Shown: positions 13,634 to 29,516, counted from the first letter of the stretch. The stretch: 64,000 nt of DNA from Ptiloglossa arizonensis (GCF_051014685.1 NW_027479038.1:186001-250000), one strand, 5' to 3'. The notes: a model not told the origin generated them from the letters alone. Translations and numbers: made by a program.

Positions 13634-16600
13634 TTATACGTTATACGTTATACGTTATACGTCATAGGTTATACGTTATACGTTATACGTTATACGTTAT
13701 ACATTATGCGTTATACGTTTTACGTTATTCGTTATACGTTATACGATATACGATATACGTTATACGTTATACGTTATACGTTATACGTTATACGCTATAC
13801 GTTATACGTTATACGTTATACGTTATACGTTATACGTTATACGTTATACGTTATACGTTATACGTTATACGTTATACGTTATACGTTATACGTTATACGT
13901 TATACGTTATACGTTATACGTTATACGTTATACGTTATACGTTATACGTTATACGTTATACGTTATACGTTATACGTTATACGTTATACGTCATAGGTTA
14001 TACGTTATACATTATACGTTATACGTTATACATTACATGTTATACGTTATACGTTATACGTTATACGTTATACGTTATACGTTATACGTTATACGTTATA
14101 CGTTATACGTTATACGTTATACGTTATACGTTATACGTTATACGTTATACGTTATACGTTATACGTTATACGTTATACATTACATGTTATACGTTATACG
14201 TTATACGTTATACGTTATACGTTATACGTTATACGTTATACGTTATACGTTATACGTTATACGTTATACGTTATACGTTATACGTTATACGTTATACGTT
14301 ATACGTTAAAGGTTATACGTTATACGTTAAACGTTATACGTTACACGTTATACGTTATACGTTATACGTTATACGTTATACGCTATACGTTAAACGTTTT
14401 ACGATACACGTTATACGTTATACGTTACACGTTATACGTTATACGTCATAGGTTATACGTTATACGTTATTCGTTATGCGTTATATGTTATACGTTATAC
14501 GTTATACGTTATACGTTATGCGGTATACGATATACGTTATGCGTTATACGTTTTACGTTATTCGTTATACGTTATACGTTATACGTTACACGTTATACGT
14601 TATACGTTATACGATATACGTTATACGCTATACGTTAAACGTTTTACGATATACGTTATACGTTTTACGTTATACGTTATACGTTATACGTCATAGGTTA
14701 TACGTTATACGTTATTCGTTATGCGTTAAATGTTATACGTTATACGTTATACGTTATACGTTATACGTTATGCGGTATACGATATACGTTATGCATTATA
14801 CGTTTTTCGTTATTCGTTATACGTTATACGTTATACGTTATACGTTATACGTTATACGTTATGCGGTATACGTTATACGTTATACGTTATACGTTATACG
14901 TTATACGTTATACGTTATACGTTATACGTTATACGTTATACGTTATACGTTATACGTTGTACGTTATACGTTATACGTTATACGTTATACGTTAAGGGTT
15001 ATACGTTATACGTTAAACGTTATACGTTATACGTTATACGTTATACGTTATACGTTATACGTTATACGCTATACGTTAAACGTTTTACGATACACGTTAT
15101 ACGTTATACGTAATACGTTATACGTTATACGTCATAGGTTATACGTTATACGTTATACGTTATACGTTACACGTTATACGTTATACGTTATACGTTATAC
15201 GTTATACGTTATACGTTATACGTTATACGTTATACGTCATAGGTTATACGTTATGCGGTATAGGTTATACGTTATACGTTATACGTTATACGTTATACGA
15301 TATACGTTATACGTTATACGTTATACGTTATACGTTATACGATATACGTTATACGCTATACGTTAAACGTTTTACGATATACGTTATACGTTTTACGTTA
15401 TACGTTATACGTTATACGTCATAGGTTATACGTTATACGTTATTCGTTATGCGTTAAATGTTATACGTTATACGTTATACGTTATACGTTATGCGGTATA
15501 CGATATACGTTATGCGTTATACGTTTTACGTTATTCGTTATACGTTATACGTTATACGTTATACGTTATGCGGTATACGTTATACGTTATACGTTATACG
15601 TTATACGTTATACGTTATACGTTATACGTTATACGTTATACGTTATACGTCATAGGTTATACGTTATACGTTATACGTTATACGTTATACGTTATACGTT
15701 ATGCGTTATACGTTATACGTTATACGTTATACGTTATACGTTATACGTTAAACGTTTTACGATATACGTTATACGTTATACGTTATACGTTATACGTTAT
15801 ACGTTATACGTTATACGTTATACGTTATACGTTATACGTTATACGTTATACGTTATACGTTATACGTTATACGTTATACGTTATACGTTATACGTTATAC
15901 GTTATACGTCATAGGTTATACGTTATACGTTATTCGTTATGCGTTAAATGTTATACGTTATACGTTATACGTTATACGTTATGCGGTATACGATATACGT
16001 TATGCGTTATACGTTTTACGTTATTCGTTATACGTTATACGTTATACGTTATACGTTATACGTTATACGTTATGCGGTATACGTTATACGTTATACGTTA
16101 TACGTTATACGTTATACGTTATACGTTATACGTTATACGTTATACGTTATACGTTATACGTTATACGTTATACGTTATACGTTAAGGGTTATACGTTATA
16201 CGTTAAACGTTATACGTTATACGTTATACGTTATACGTTATACGTTATACGTTATACGCTATACGTTAAACGTTTTACGATACACGTTATACGTTATACG
16301 TTATACGTTATACGTTATACGTCATAGGTTATACGTTATACGTTATACGTTATACGTTATACGTTATACGTTATACGTTTTACGATATACGTTATACGTT
16401 ATACATTATACGTTATACGTTATACGTTATACGTTATACGTTATACGTTATGCGTTATACGTTTTACGTTATTCGTGATACGTTATAAGTTATTCGTTAT
16501 ACGTTATACGTTATACGTTATACGTTATACGTTATACGTTATACGTTATACGTTATACGTTATACGTTATACGTTATACGTTTTACGATATACGTTATAC

Positions 16601-19233
16601 GTTATACATTATACGTTATACGTTATACGTTATACGTTATACGTTATACGTTATGCGTTATACGTTTTACGTTATTCGTGATACGTTATAAGTTATACGT
16701 TATACGTTATACGTTATACGTTAAACGTTATACGTTATACGTTATACGTTATACGTTATACGTTATACGTTATACGTTATACGTTATACGTTATACGTTA
16801 TACGTTATACGTTATACGTTATACGTTATACGTTATACGTTATACGTTATACGTTATACGTTATACGTTATACGTTATACGTTATACGTTATACGTTATA
16901 CGTTATACGTTATACGTTATACGTTATACGTTATACGTTATACGTTATACGTTATACGTTATACGTTATACGTTATACGTTATACGTTATACGTTATACG
17001 TTAAAGGTTATACGTTATACGTTATACGTTATACGTTATACGTTATACGTTATACGTTTTGCGATATACGTTATACGTTATGCATTATACGTTATACGTT
17101 ATACGTTATACGTTATACGTTATACGTTATACGTTATACGTTATACGTTATACGTTATACGTTATACGTTATACGTTATACGTTATACGTTATACGTTAT
17201 ACGTTATACGTCATAGGTTATACGTTATACGTTATACGTTATACGTTATACGTTATACGTTATACGTTTTACGATATACGTTATACGTTATACATTATAC
17301 GTTATACGTTATACGTTATACGTTATACGTTATACGTTATGCGTTATACGTTTTACGTTATTCGTGATACGTTATAAGTTATTCGTTATACGTTATACGT
17401 TATACGTTATACGTTATACGTTATACGTTATACGTTATACGTTATACGTTATACGTTATACGTTATACGTTATACGTTATACGTTATACGTTATACGTTA
17501 TACGTTATACGTTATACGTTATACGTTATACGTTATACGTTATACGTTATACGTTATACGTTATACGTTATACGTTATACGTTATGCGTTATACGTTTTA
17601 CGTTATTCGTGATACGTTATAAGTTATACGTTATACGTTATACGTTATACGTTAAACGTTATACGTTATACGTTATACGTTATACGTTATACGTTATACG
17701 TTATACGTTATACGTTATACGTTATACGTTATACGTTATACGTTATACGTTATACGTTATACGTTATACTTTATACGTTATACGTTATACGTTATACGTT
17801 ATACGTTATACGTTAAACGTTATACGTTATACGTTATACGTTATACGTTATACGTTATACGTTATACGTTATACGTTATGCGGTATAAGATATACGTTAT
17901 GCGTTATACGTTTTACGTTATTCGTTATACGTTATACGTTATACGTTATACGTTATACGTTATACGTTATGCGGTATACGTTATACGTTATACGTTATAC
18001 GTTATACGTTATACGTTATACGTTATACGTTATACGTTATACGTTATACGTTATACGTTATACGTTATACGTTAAGGGTTATACGTTATACGTTAAACGT
18101 TATACGTTATACGTTATACGTTATACGTTATACGTTATACGTTATACGCTATACGTTAAACGTTTTACGATACACGTTATACGTTATACGTTATACGTTA
18201 TACGTTATACGTCATAGGTTATACGTTATACGTTATACGTTATACGTTATACGTTATACGTTATACGTTTTGCGATATACGTTATACGTTATGCATTATA
18301 CGTTATACGTTATACGTTATACGTTATACGTTATACGTTATGCGTTATACGTTTTAGGTTATTCGTGATACGTTATAAGTTATACGTTATACGTTATACG
18401 TTATACGTTATACGTTAAACGTTATACGTTATACGTTATACGTTATACGTTATACGTTATACGTTATACGTTATACGTTATACGTTATACGTTATACGTT
18501 ATACGTTATACGTTATACGTTATACTTTATACGTTATACGTTATACGTTATACGTTATACGTTATACGTTATACGTTATACGTTATACGTTATACGTTAT
18601 ACGTTATACGTTATACGTTATACGTTATACGTTATACGTTATACGTTATACGTTATACGTTATACGTTATACGTTATACGTTATACGTTATACGTTATAC
18701 GTTATACGTTATACGTTATACGTTATACGTTATACGTTATACGTTATACGTTATACGTTATACGTTATACGTTATACGTTATACGTTATACGTTATACGT
18801 TATACGTTAAAGGTTATACGTTATACGTTATACGTTATACGTTATACGTTATACGTTATACGTTATACGTTATACGTTATACGTTATACGTTATACGTTA
18901 TACGTTATACGTTATACGTTATACGTTATACGTTATACGTTATACGTTATACGTTATACGTTATACGTTATACGTTATACGTTATACGTTATACGTTATA
19001 CGTCATACGTTATACGTTATACGTTATACGCTATACGTTATACGTTATACGTTATACGTTATACGTTATACGTTATACGTTATACGTTATACGTTATACG
19101 TTATACGTTATACGTTATACGTTATACGTTATACGTTACATGCTATACGCTATACGTTATACGTTATATGTTATACGTTATACGTTATACGTTATACGTT
19201 ATACGTTATACGTTATACGTTGTACGTTATACG

Positions 19234-19471
19234 TAATATGTAATGCGTCATACGTCTTACGTTATTCGTTATACGTTTTTCGTTACAAGTTATACGTTAT
19301 ATGTTATACGTTATAAGTTATACGTCATAAGTTATACGATTCACGTTATACGTTATACGAAATATGTAATACGTAATACGTTTTACGTTATTGGTTATAC
19401 GTCCTTCGTCACACGTTATACGTTATACGTTATGCGTTATACGTTTTACGTTATTCGTGATACGTTATAAG
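19234..19471 (+). repeat. W1 module, copy 6
   Basis: The A2 counterpart of copy 1, at an offset of 15,659 bp. Same 34-unit order and the same flanks: TTACATG-CTATACG on the left near 19137, the TTTCACG segment at 19682 on the right. Confidence 0.85.
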
Positions 19472-20633
19472 TTATACGTTATACGTTATACGTTATACGT
19501 TATACGTTATACGTTATACGTTATACGTTATACGTTATACGTTATACGTTTTACGATATACGTTATACGTTATACTTTATACGTTATACGTTATACGTTA
19601 TACGATATACGTTATACGTTATACGTCATAGGTTATACGTTATACGTTATACCTTATGCGTTATACGTTATGCGTTATACGTTTCACGTTATACGTTATA
19701 CGTTATACGTTATACGTTATACGTCATAGGTTATACGTTATACGTTATACGTTTTACGATATACGTTATACGTTATACGTTATTCGTTATATGTTATACG
19801 TTATACGTTATACGTTATACGTTATACGTTATACGTTATACGTTATACGTAATACGTTATATGTTATACGTTATACGTTATACGTTATACGTTATACGTT
19901 ATACGTTATACGTTATACGTTATACGTTATACGTTATACGTCATAGGATATACGTTATACGTTATACGTTATACGTTATACGTTCTACGTTATACGTTAT
20001 ACGTTATACGTTATACGTTATACGTTATACGCTAAACGTTATACGTTATACGTTATACGTTATACGTTATACGTTATACGTTATACGTTATACGTTATAA
20101 GCTATACGTTAAACGTTTTACGATATACGTTATACGTTATACGTTATACGTTATACGTTATACGTTATACGTTATACGATGTACGTTATACGTTATACGT
20201 TATACGTTATACGTTATACGATATACGTTATACGTTATACGTTATACGTTAAACATTATACGTTATACGTTATACGTTATACGTTATACGTTATACGTTA
20301 TACGTTATACGTTATACGTTATACGTTATACGTTATACGTTATACGTTATACGTTATACGTTATACGTTATACGTTATACGTTATACGTTATACGTTATA
20401 CGTTATACGTTATACGTTATACGTTATACGTTATACGTTATACGTTATACGTTATACGTTATACGTTATGCGTTATATGTTATACGTTATACGTTATAGG
20501 TTATACGTTATGCGGTATACGATATACGTTATGCGTTATACGTTTTACGTTATTCGTTATACGTTATACGTTATACGTTTTACGCTATACGTTATACCTT
20601 ATACGTTATACGTTATACGTTATACGTTATACG

Positions 20634-21032
20634 ATGTACGTTATACGTTATTCGTTATACGTTCTTCGTTATTCGTTATACGTTTTTCGTTACAAGTTAT
20701 ACGTTATTCGATATACGTTTTTCGTTACAATTTATACGTTATACGTTATACGTTATAAGTTATACGTCATAAGTTGTACGATACACGTTATACGTTATAC
20801 GAAATATGTAATACGAAATACGTTTTACGTTATTCGATATACGTTCTTCGTTACACGTTATACGTTATGCGTTATGCGTTATACGTCTTACGTTATTCGT
20901 TATACGGTATACGTTATACGTTATACGTTATACGTTACACGGTATACGTTATACGTTATACGTTATACATTATACGTTATACGTTTTACGATATACGTTT
21001 GACGTTATACATTATACGTTATACGTTATATG
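20634..21032 (+). repeat. W1b: diverged relative of W1, copy 2
   Basis: Counterpart of 4989-5387 in block A2, at an offset of 15,645 bp and with the same unit order. To the right the two copies differ. A1 continues into a TGATACG-TTATAAG group (5438-5457), whereas here TTATGCG and TTTTACG lead straight into a long pure run (about 21080-21380). Confidence 0.8.
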
Positions 21033-22775
21033 TTATACGTTATACGTTATACGTTATACGTTATGCGTTATACGTTTTACGTTATACGTTATACGTTATA
21101 CGTTATACGTTATACGTTATACGTTATACGTTATACGTTATACGTTATACGTTATACGTTATACGTTATACGTTATACGTTATACGTTATACGTTATACG
21201 TTATACGTTATACGTTATACGTTATACGTTATACGTTATACGTTATACGTTATACGTTATACGTTATACGTTATACGTTATACGTTATACGTTATACGTT
21301 ATACGTTATACGTTATACGTTATACGTTATACGTTATACGTTATACGTTATACGTTATACGTTATACGTTATACGTTATACGTTAAAGGTTATACGTTAT
21401 ACGCTATACGTTAAACGTTTTACGATATACGTTATACGTTTTACGTTATACGTTATACGTTATACGTCATAGGTTATACGTTATACGTTATTCGTTATGC
21501 GTTAAATGTTATACGTTATACGTTATACGTTATACGTTATGCGGTATAAGATATACGTTATGCGTTATACGTTTTACGTTATTCGTTATACGTTATACGT
21601 TATACGTTATACGTTATACGTTATACGTTATGCGGTATACGTTATACGTTATACGTTATACGTTATACGTTATACGTTATACGTTATACGTTATACGTTA
21701 TACGTTATACGTTATACGTTATACGTTAAGGGTTATACGTTATACGTTAAACGTTATACGTTATACGTTATACGTTATACGTTATACGTTATACGTTATA
21801 CGCTATACGTTAAACGTTTTACGATACACGTTATACGTTATACGTTATACGTTATACGTTATACGTCATAGGTTATACGTTATACGTTATACGTTATACG
21901 TTATACGTTATACGTTATACGTTTTACGATATACGTTATACGTTATACATTATACGTTATACGTTATACGTTATACGTTATACGTTATACGTTATGCGTT
22001 ATACGTTTTACGTTATTCGTGATACGTTATAAGTTATACGTTATACGTTATACGTTATACGTTAAACGTTATACGTTATACGTTATACGTTATACGTTAT
22101 ACGTTATACGTTATACGTTATACGTTATACGTTATACGTTATACGTTATACGTTATACGTTATACGTTATACTTTATACGTTATACGTTATACGTTATAC
22201 GTTATACGTTATACGTTATACGTTATACGTTATACGTTATACGTTATACGTTATACGTTATACGTTATACGTTATACGTTATACGTTATACGTTATACGT
22301 TATACGTTATACGTTATACGTTATACGTTATACGTTATACGTTATACGGTATACGTTATACGTTATACGTTATACGTTATACGTTATACGTTATACGTTA
22401 AAGGTTATACGTTAAACGTTAAACGTTATACGTTATACGTTATACGTTATACGTTATACGTTATACGTTATACGTTATACGTTATACGTTATACGTTATA
22501 CGTTATACGTTATACGTTATACGTTATACGTTATACGTTATACGTTATACGTCATACGTTATACGTTATACGTTATACGTCATACGTTATACGTTATACG
22601 TTATACGTTATACGTTATACGTTATACGTTATACGTTATACGTTATACGTTATACGTTATACGTTATACGTTATACGTTACATGCTATACGCTATACGTT
22701 ATACGTTATATGTTATACGTTATACGTTATACGTTATACGTTATACGTTATACGTTATACGTTGTACGTTATACG

Positions 22776-23013
22776 TAATATGTAATGCGTCATACGTCTT
22801 ACGTTATTCGTTATACGTTTTTCGTTACAAGTTATACGTTATATGTTATACGTTATAAGTTATACGTCATAAGTTATACGATTCACGTTATACGTTATAC
22901 GAAATATGTAATACGTAATACGTTTTACGTTATTGGTTATACGTCCTTCGTCACACGTTATACGTTATACGTTATGCGTTATACGTTTTACGTTATTCGT
23001 GATACGTTATAAG
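22776..23013 (+). repeat. W1 module, copy 7
   Basis: The A2 counterpart of copy 2 (offset 15,617 bp), followed by TTTCACG at 23224. Also the counterpart of copy 10 in A3 (offset 6,503 bp). Confidence 0.85.
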
Positions 23014-25029
23014 TTATACGTTATACGTTATACGTTATACGTTATACGTTATACGTTATACGTTATACGTTATACGTTATACGTTATACGTTTTACGATA
23101 TACGTTATACGTTATACTTTATACGTTATACGTTATACGTTATACGATATACGTTATACGTTATACGTCATAGGTTATACGTTATACGTTATACCTTATG
23201 CGTTATACGTTATGCGTTATACGTTTCACGTTATACGTTATACGTTATACGTTATACGTTATACGTCATAGGTTATACGTTATACGTTATACGTTTTACG
23301 ATATACGTTATACGTTATACGTTATACGTTATACGTTATACGTTATACGTTATACGTTATACGTTATACGTTATACGTTATACGTTATACGTTATACGTT
23401 ATATGTTATACGTTATACGTTATACGTTATACGTTATACGTTATACGTTATACGTTATACGTTATACGTTATACGTCATAGGATATACGTTATACGTTAT
23501 ACGTTATACGTTATACGTTCTACGTTATACGTTATACGTTATACGTTATACGTTATACGTTATACGCTAAACGTTATACGTTATACGTTATACGTTATAC
23601 GTTATACGTTATACGTTATACGTTATACGTTATACGCTATACGTTAAACGTTTTACGATATACGTTATACGTTATACGTTATACGTTATACGTTATACGT
23701 TATACGTTATACGTTATACGTTATACGTTATACGTTATACGTTATACGTTATACGTTATACGTTATACGTTATACGTTATACGTTATACGTTATACGTTA
23801 CACGTTACACGTTATACGTTATACGTTATACGTTATACGTTATACGTTATACGTTATACGTTATACGTTATACGTTATACGTTATACGTTATACGTTATA
23901 CGTTATACGTTATGCGTTATATGTTATACGTTATACGTTATAGGTTATACGTTATGCGGTATACGATATACGTTATGCGTTATACGTTTTACGTTATTCG
24001 TTATACGTTATACGTTATACGTTATACGCTATACGTTATACGTTATACGTTATACGTTATACGCTATACGTTAAACGTTTTACGATACACGTTATACGTT
24101 ATACGTTATACGTTATACGTTATACGTCATAGGTTATACGTTATACGTTATACGTTATACGTTATACGTTATACGTTATACGTTTTGCGATATACGTTAT
24201 ACGTTATACATTATACGTTATACGTTATACGTTATACGTTATACGTTATACGTTATGCGTTATACGTTTTACGTTATTCGTGATACGTTATAAGTTATAC
24301 GTTATACGTTATACGTTATACGTTAAACGTTATACGTTATACGTTATACGTTATACGTTATACGTTATACGTTATACGTTATACGTTATACGTTATACGT
24401 TATACGTTATACGTTATACGTTATACGTTATACGTTATACTTTATACGTTATACGTTATACGTTATACGTTATACGTTATACGTTATACGTTATACGTTA
24501 TACGTTATACGTTATACGTTATACGTTATACGTTATACGTTATACGTTATACGTTATACGTTATACGTTATACGTTATACGTTATACGTTATACGTTATA
24601 CGTTATACGTTATACGTTATACGTTATACGTTATACGTTATACGTTATACGTTATACGTTAAAGGTTATACGTTATACGTTAAACGTTATACGTTATACG
24701 TTATACGTTATACGTTATACGTTATACGTTATACGTTATACGTTATACGTTATACGTTATACGTTATACGTTATACGTTATACGTTATACGTTATACGTC
24801 ATACGTTATACGTTATACGTTATACGCTATACGTTATACGTTATACGTTATACGTTATACGTTATACGTTATACGTTATACGTTATACGTTATACGTTAT
24901 ACGTTATACGTTATACGTTATACGTTATACGTTACATGCTATACGCTATACGTTATACGTTATATGTTATACGTTATACGTTATACGTTATACGTTATAC
25001 GTTATACGTTATACGTTGTACGTTATACG

Positions 25030-25267
25030 TAATATGTAATGCGTCATACGTCTTACGTTATTCGTTATACGTTTTTCGTTACAAGTTATACGTTATATGT
25101 TATACGTTATAAGTTATACGTCATAAGTTATACGATTCACGTTATACGTTATACGAAATATGTAATACGTAATACGTTTTACGTTATTGGTTATACGTCC
25201 TTCGTCACACGTTATACGTTATACGTTATGCGTTATACGTTTTACGTTATTCGTGATACGTTATAAG
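25030..25267 (+). repeat. W1 module, copy 8
   Basis: First member of the A2 doublet and counterpart of copy 3 (offset 15,512 bp). The right flank again continues through TTTTACG and TCATACG into a repeated pure-run block before the second member. Confidence 0.85.
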
Positions 25268-25988
25268 TTATACGTTATACGTTATACGTTATACGTTATA
25301 CGTTATACGTTATACGTTATACGTTATACGTTATACGTTATACGTTTTACGTTATACGTCATACGTTATACGTTATACGTTATACGCTATACGTTATACG
25401 TTATACGTTATACGTTATACGTTATACGTTATACGTTATACGTTATACGTTATACGTTATACGTTATACGTTATACGTTATACGTTATACGTTACATGCT
25501 ATACGCTATACGTTATACGTTATATGTTATACGTTATACGTTATACGTTATACGTTATACGTTATACGTTATACGTTATACGTTATACGTTAAAGGTTAT
25601 ACGTTAAACGTTAAACGTTATACGTTATACGTTATACGTTATACGTTATACGTTATACGTTATACGTTATACGTTATACGTTATACGTTATGCGTTATAC
25701 GTTATACGTTATACGTTATACGTTATACGTTATACGTCATACGTTATACGTTATACGTTATACGTTATACGTTATACGTTATACGTTATACGTTATACGT
25801 TATACGTTATACGTTATACGTTATACGTTATACGTTATACGTTATACGTTATACGTTATACGTTATACGTTATACGTTATACGTTACATGCTATACGCTA
25901 TACGTTATACGTTATATGTTATACGTTATACGTTATACGTTATACGTTATACGTTATACGTTATACGTTATACGTTGTACGTTATACG

Positions 25989-26226
25989 TAATATGTAATG
26001 CGTCATACGTCTTACGTTATTCGTTATACGTTTTTCGTTACAAGTTATACGTTATATGTTATACGTTATAAGTTATACGTCATAAGTTATACGATTCACG
26101 TTATACGTTATACGAAATATGTAATACGTAATACGTTTTACGTTATTGGTTATACGTCCTTCGTCACACGTTATACGTTATACGTTATGCGTTATACGTT
26201 TTACGTTATTCGTGATACGTTATAAG
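25989..26226 (+). repeat. W1 module, copy 9
   Basis: Second member of the A2 doublet, 959 bp after copy 8 and 15,519 bp after copy 4. The stretch between the doublet members carries a TTATGCG unit near 25689 that is not present at the matching place in A1 or A3. Confidence 0.85.
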
Positions 26227-27255
26227 TTATACGTTATACGTTATACGTTATACGTTATACGTTATACGTTATACGTTATACGTTATACGTTATACGTTAT
26301 ACGTTTTACGATATACGTTATACGTTATACTTTATACGTTATACGTTATACGTTATACGTTATACGTTATACGATATACGTTATACGTTATACGTCATAG
26401 GTTATACGTTATACGTTATACCTTATGCGTTATACGTTATGCGTTATACGTTTCACGTTATACGTTATACGTTATACGTTATACGTTATACGTTATACGT
26501 TATACGTTATACGATATACGTTATACGTTATACGTTATACGTAATACGTTATACGTTATACGATATACGTTATACGCTATACGTTAAACGTTTTACGATA
26601 TACGTTATACGTTTTACGTTATACGTTATACGTTATACGTCATAGGTTATACGTTATACGTTATTCGTTATGCGTTAAATGTTATACGTTATACGTTATA
26701 CGTTATACGTTATGCGGTATACGATATACGTTATGCGTTATACGTTTTACGTTATTCGTTATACGTTATACGTTATACGTTATACGTTATACGTTATACG
26801 TTATGTGGTATACGTTATACGTTATACGTTATACGTTATACGTTATACGTTATACGTTATACGTTATGCGTTATACGTCATACGTTATACGTTATACGTT
26901 ATACGTTATACGTTAAGGGTTATACGTTATACGTTAAACGTTATACGTTATACGTTATACGTTATACGTTATACGTTATACGTTATACGCTATACGTTAA
27001 ACGTTTTACGATACACGTTATACGTTATACGTTATACGTTATACGTTATACGTCATAGGTTATACGTTATACGTTATACGTTATACGTTATACGTTATAC
27101 GTTATACGTTTTACGATATACGTTATACGTTATACATTATACGTTATACGTTATACGTTATACGTTATACGTTATACGTTATGCGTTATACGTTTTACGT
27201 TATTCGTGATACGTTATAAGTTATACGTTATACGTTATACGTTATACGTTAAACG

Positions 27256-27570
27256 TTATACGTTATACGTTATACGTTATACGTTATACGTTATACGTTA
27301 TACGTTATACGTTATACGTTATACGTTATACGTTATACGTTATACGTTATACGTTATACGTTATACGTTATACGTTATACGTTATACGTTATACGTTATA
27401 CGTTATACGTTATACGTTATACGTTATACGTTATACGTTATACGTTATACGTTATACGTTATACGTTATACGTTATACGTTATACGTTATACGTTATACG
27501 TTATACGTTATACGTTATACGTTATACGTTATACGTTATACGTTATACGTTATACGTTATACGTTATACG
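27256..27570 (+). repeat. Longest class of uninterrupted canonical tract (45 units)
   Basis: The tract has 315 bp with no variant between a TTAAACG unit and a TTAAAGG unit. The A3 counterpart is 33710-34024, also 45 units. The A1 counterpart is 11737-12037, 43 units. Other pure runs of about 300 bp are at about 21080-21380 and 57231-57526. These are the stretches where copy number differs between otherwise matching blocks. Confidence 0.85.
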
Positions 27571-27690
27571 TTAAAGGTTATACGTTATACGTTAAACGTT
27601 ATACGTTATACGTTATACGTTATACGTTATGCGTTATACGTTTTACATTATTCGTGATACGTTATAAGTTATACGTTATACGTTATACGT

Positions 27691-28674
27691 TATACGTTAA
27701 ACGTTATACGTTATACGTTATACGTTATACGTTATACGTTATACGTTATACGCTATACGTTAAACGTTTTACGATACACGTTATACGTTATACGTAATAC
27801 GTTATACGTTATACGTCATAGGTTATACGTTATACGTTATACGTTATACGTTATACGTTATACGTTATACGTTATACGTTATACGTTATACGTTATACGT
27901 TATACGTTATACGTTATACGTCATAGGTTATACGTTATGCGGTATAGGTTATACGTTATACGTTATACGTTATACGTTATACGATATACGTTATACGTTA
28001 TACGTTATACGTTATACGTTATACGATATACGTTATACGCTATACGTTAAACGTTTTACGATATACGTTATACGTTTTACGTTATACGTTATACGTTATA
28101 CGTCATAGGTTATACGTTATACGTTATTCGTTATGCGTTAAATGTTATACGTTATACGTTATACGTTATACGTTATGCGGTATACGATATACGTTATGCG
28201 TTATACGTTTTACGTTATTCGTTATACGTTATACGTTATACGTTATACGTTATGCGGTATACGTTATACGTTATACGTTATACGTTATACGTTATACGTT
28301 ATACGTTATACGTTATACGTTATACGTTATACGTCATAGGTTATACGTTATACGTTATACGTTATACGTTATACGTTATACGTTATGCGTTATACGTTAT
28401 ACGTTATACGTTATACGTTATACGTTATACGTTAAACGTTTTACGATATACGTTATACGTTATACGTTATACGTTATACGTTATACGTTATACGTTATAC
28501 GTTATACGTTATACGTTATACGTTATACGTTATACGTTATACGTTATACGTTATACGTTATACGTTATACGTTATACGTTATACGTTATACGTCATAGGT
28601 TATACGTTATACGTTATTCGTTATGCGTTAAATGTTATACGTTATACGTTATACGTTATGCGTTATGCGGTATA
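27691..28674 (+). repeat. Domain A linking segment between A2 and A3
   Basis: No gene. CTATACG modules stand at 27753 and 28040, with TCATAGG, TTATGCG-GTATAGG and TTATGCG-GTATACG groups. The order matches 15069-15990 (offset 12684 at 28142) and 34207-35120 (offset 6454). It ends where the TTATGCG-GTATACG-ATATACT string meets a pure run typical of A2/A3, at a probable recombination junction near 28675-28685. Confidence 0.75.
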
Positions 28675-29278
28675 CGATATACTTTATACGTTATACGTTA
28701 TACGTTATACGTTATACGTTATACGTTATACGTTATACGTTATACGTTATACGTTATACGTTATACGTTATACGTTATACGTTATACGTTATACGTTATA
28801 CGTTATACGTTATACGTTATACGTTATACGTTATACGTTATACGTTATATGGTATACGTTATACGTTATACGTTATACGTTATACGTTATACGTTATACG
28901 TTAAAGGTTATACGTTAAACGTTAAACGTTATACGTTATACGTTATACGTTATACGTTATACGTTATACGTTATACGTTATACGTTATACGTTATACGTT
29001 ATACGTTATACGTTATACGTTATACGTTATACGTTATACGTTATACGTTATACGTCATACGTTATACGTTATACGTTATACGTCATACGTTATACGTTAT
29101 ACGTTATACGTTATACGTTATACGTTATACGTTATACGTTATACGTTATACGTTATACGTTATACGTTATACGTTATACGTTACATGCTATACGCTATAC
29201 GTTATACGTTATATGTTATACGTTATACGTTATACGTTATACGTTATACGTTATACGTTATACGTTGTACGTTATACG

Positions 29279-29516
29279 TAATATGTAATGCGTCATACGT
29301 CTTACGTTATTCGTTATACGTTTTTCGTTACAAGTTATACGTTATATGTTATACGTTATAAGTTATACGTCATAAGTTATACGATTCACGTTATACGTTA
29401 TACGAAATATGTAATACGTAATACGTTTTACGTTATTGGTTATACGTCCTTCGTCACACGTTATACGTTATACGTTATGCGTTATACGTTTTACGTTATT
29501 CGTGATACGTTATAAG
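29279..29516 (+). repeat. W1 module, copy 10
   Basis: First W1 of A3, matching copy 7 (offset 6,503 bp). The right flank carries the TTTCACG segment at 29727. Confidence 0.85.

Larger units (their letters stand above)
12161..17608 (+). repeat. Domain A inter-block segment between A1 and A2
   Basis: No gene. The segment is a mosaic of CTATACG modules (12486, 14383, 14628, 15069, 15356, 16259), one W1 copy (12857-13094), one TTTCACG segment (13298), a W1-like 5' fragment (13578-13633) and pure runs punctuated by TTATACA-TTACATG (about 14029 and 14174). Sub-parts recur elsewhere. Sequence from 15458 matches 28142 (offset 12684), 34596 (19138) and 36549 (21091). The part 13272-13996 matches 56678-57535 in Domain B. 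The part 15948-17004 matches 35086-36079, although the final pure tract is 39 units here and 30 there. Confidence 0.78.
17609..27690 (+). repeat. Higher-order block A2 (second copy of the ~10 kb block)
   Basis: No gene. Colinear with A1 across about 10 kb at offsets of 15512 to 15659 bp. It has W1 at 19234, 22776, 25030 and 25989, and W1b at 20634. Relative to A1 and A3 it appears to lack 16 units (112 bp) between 23198 and 23912: the distance is 714 bp here, 826 bp in A1 (7574 to 8400) and 833 bp in A3 (29701 to 30534). The missing part includes the TTAAACA unit seen near 8161 and 30293. Its pure tract at 27256-27570 is 45 canonical units, two more than the A1 counterpart. Confidence 0.82.
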
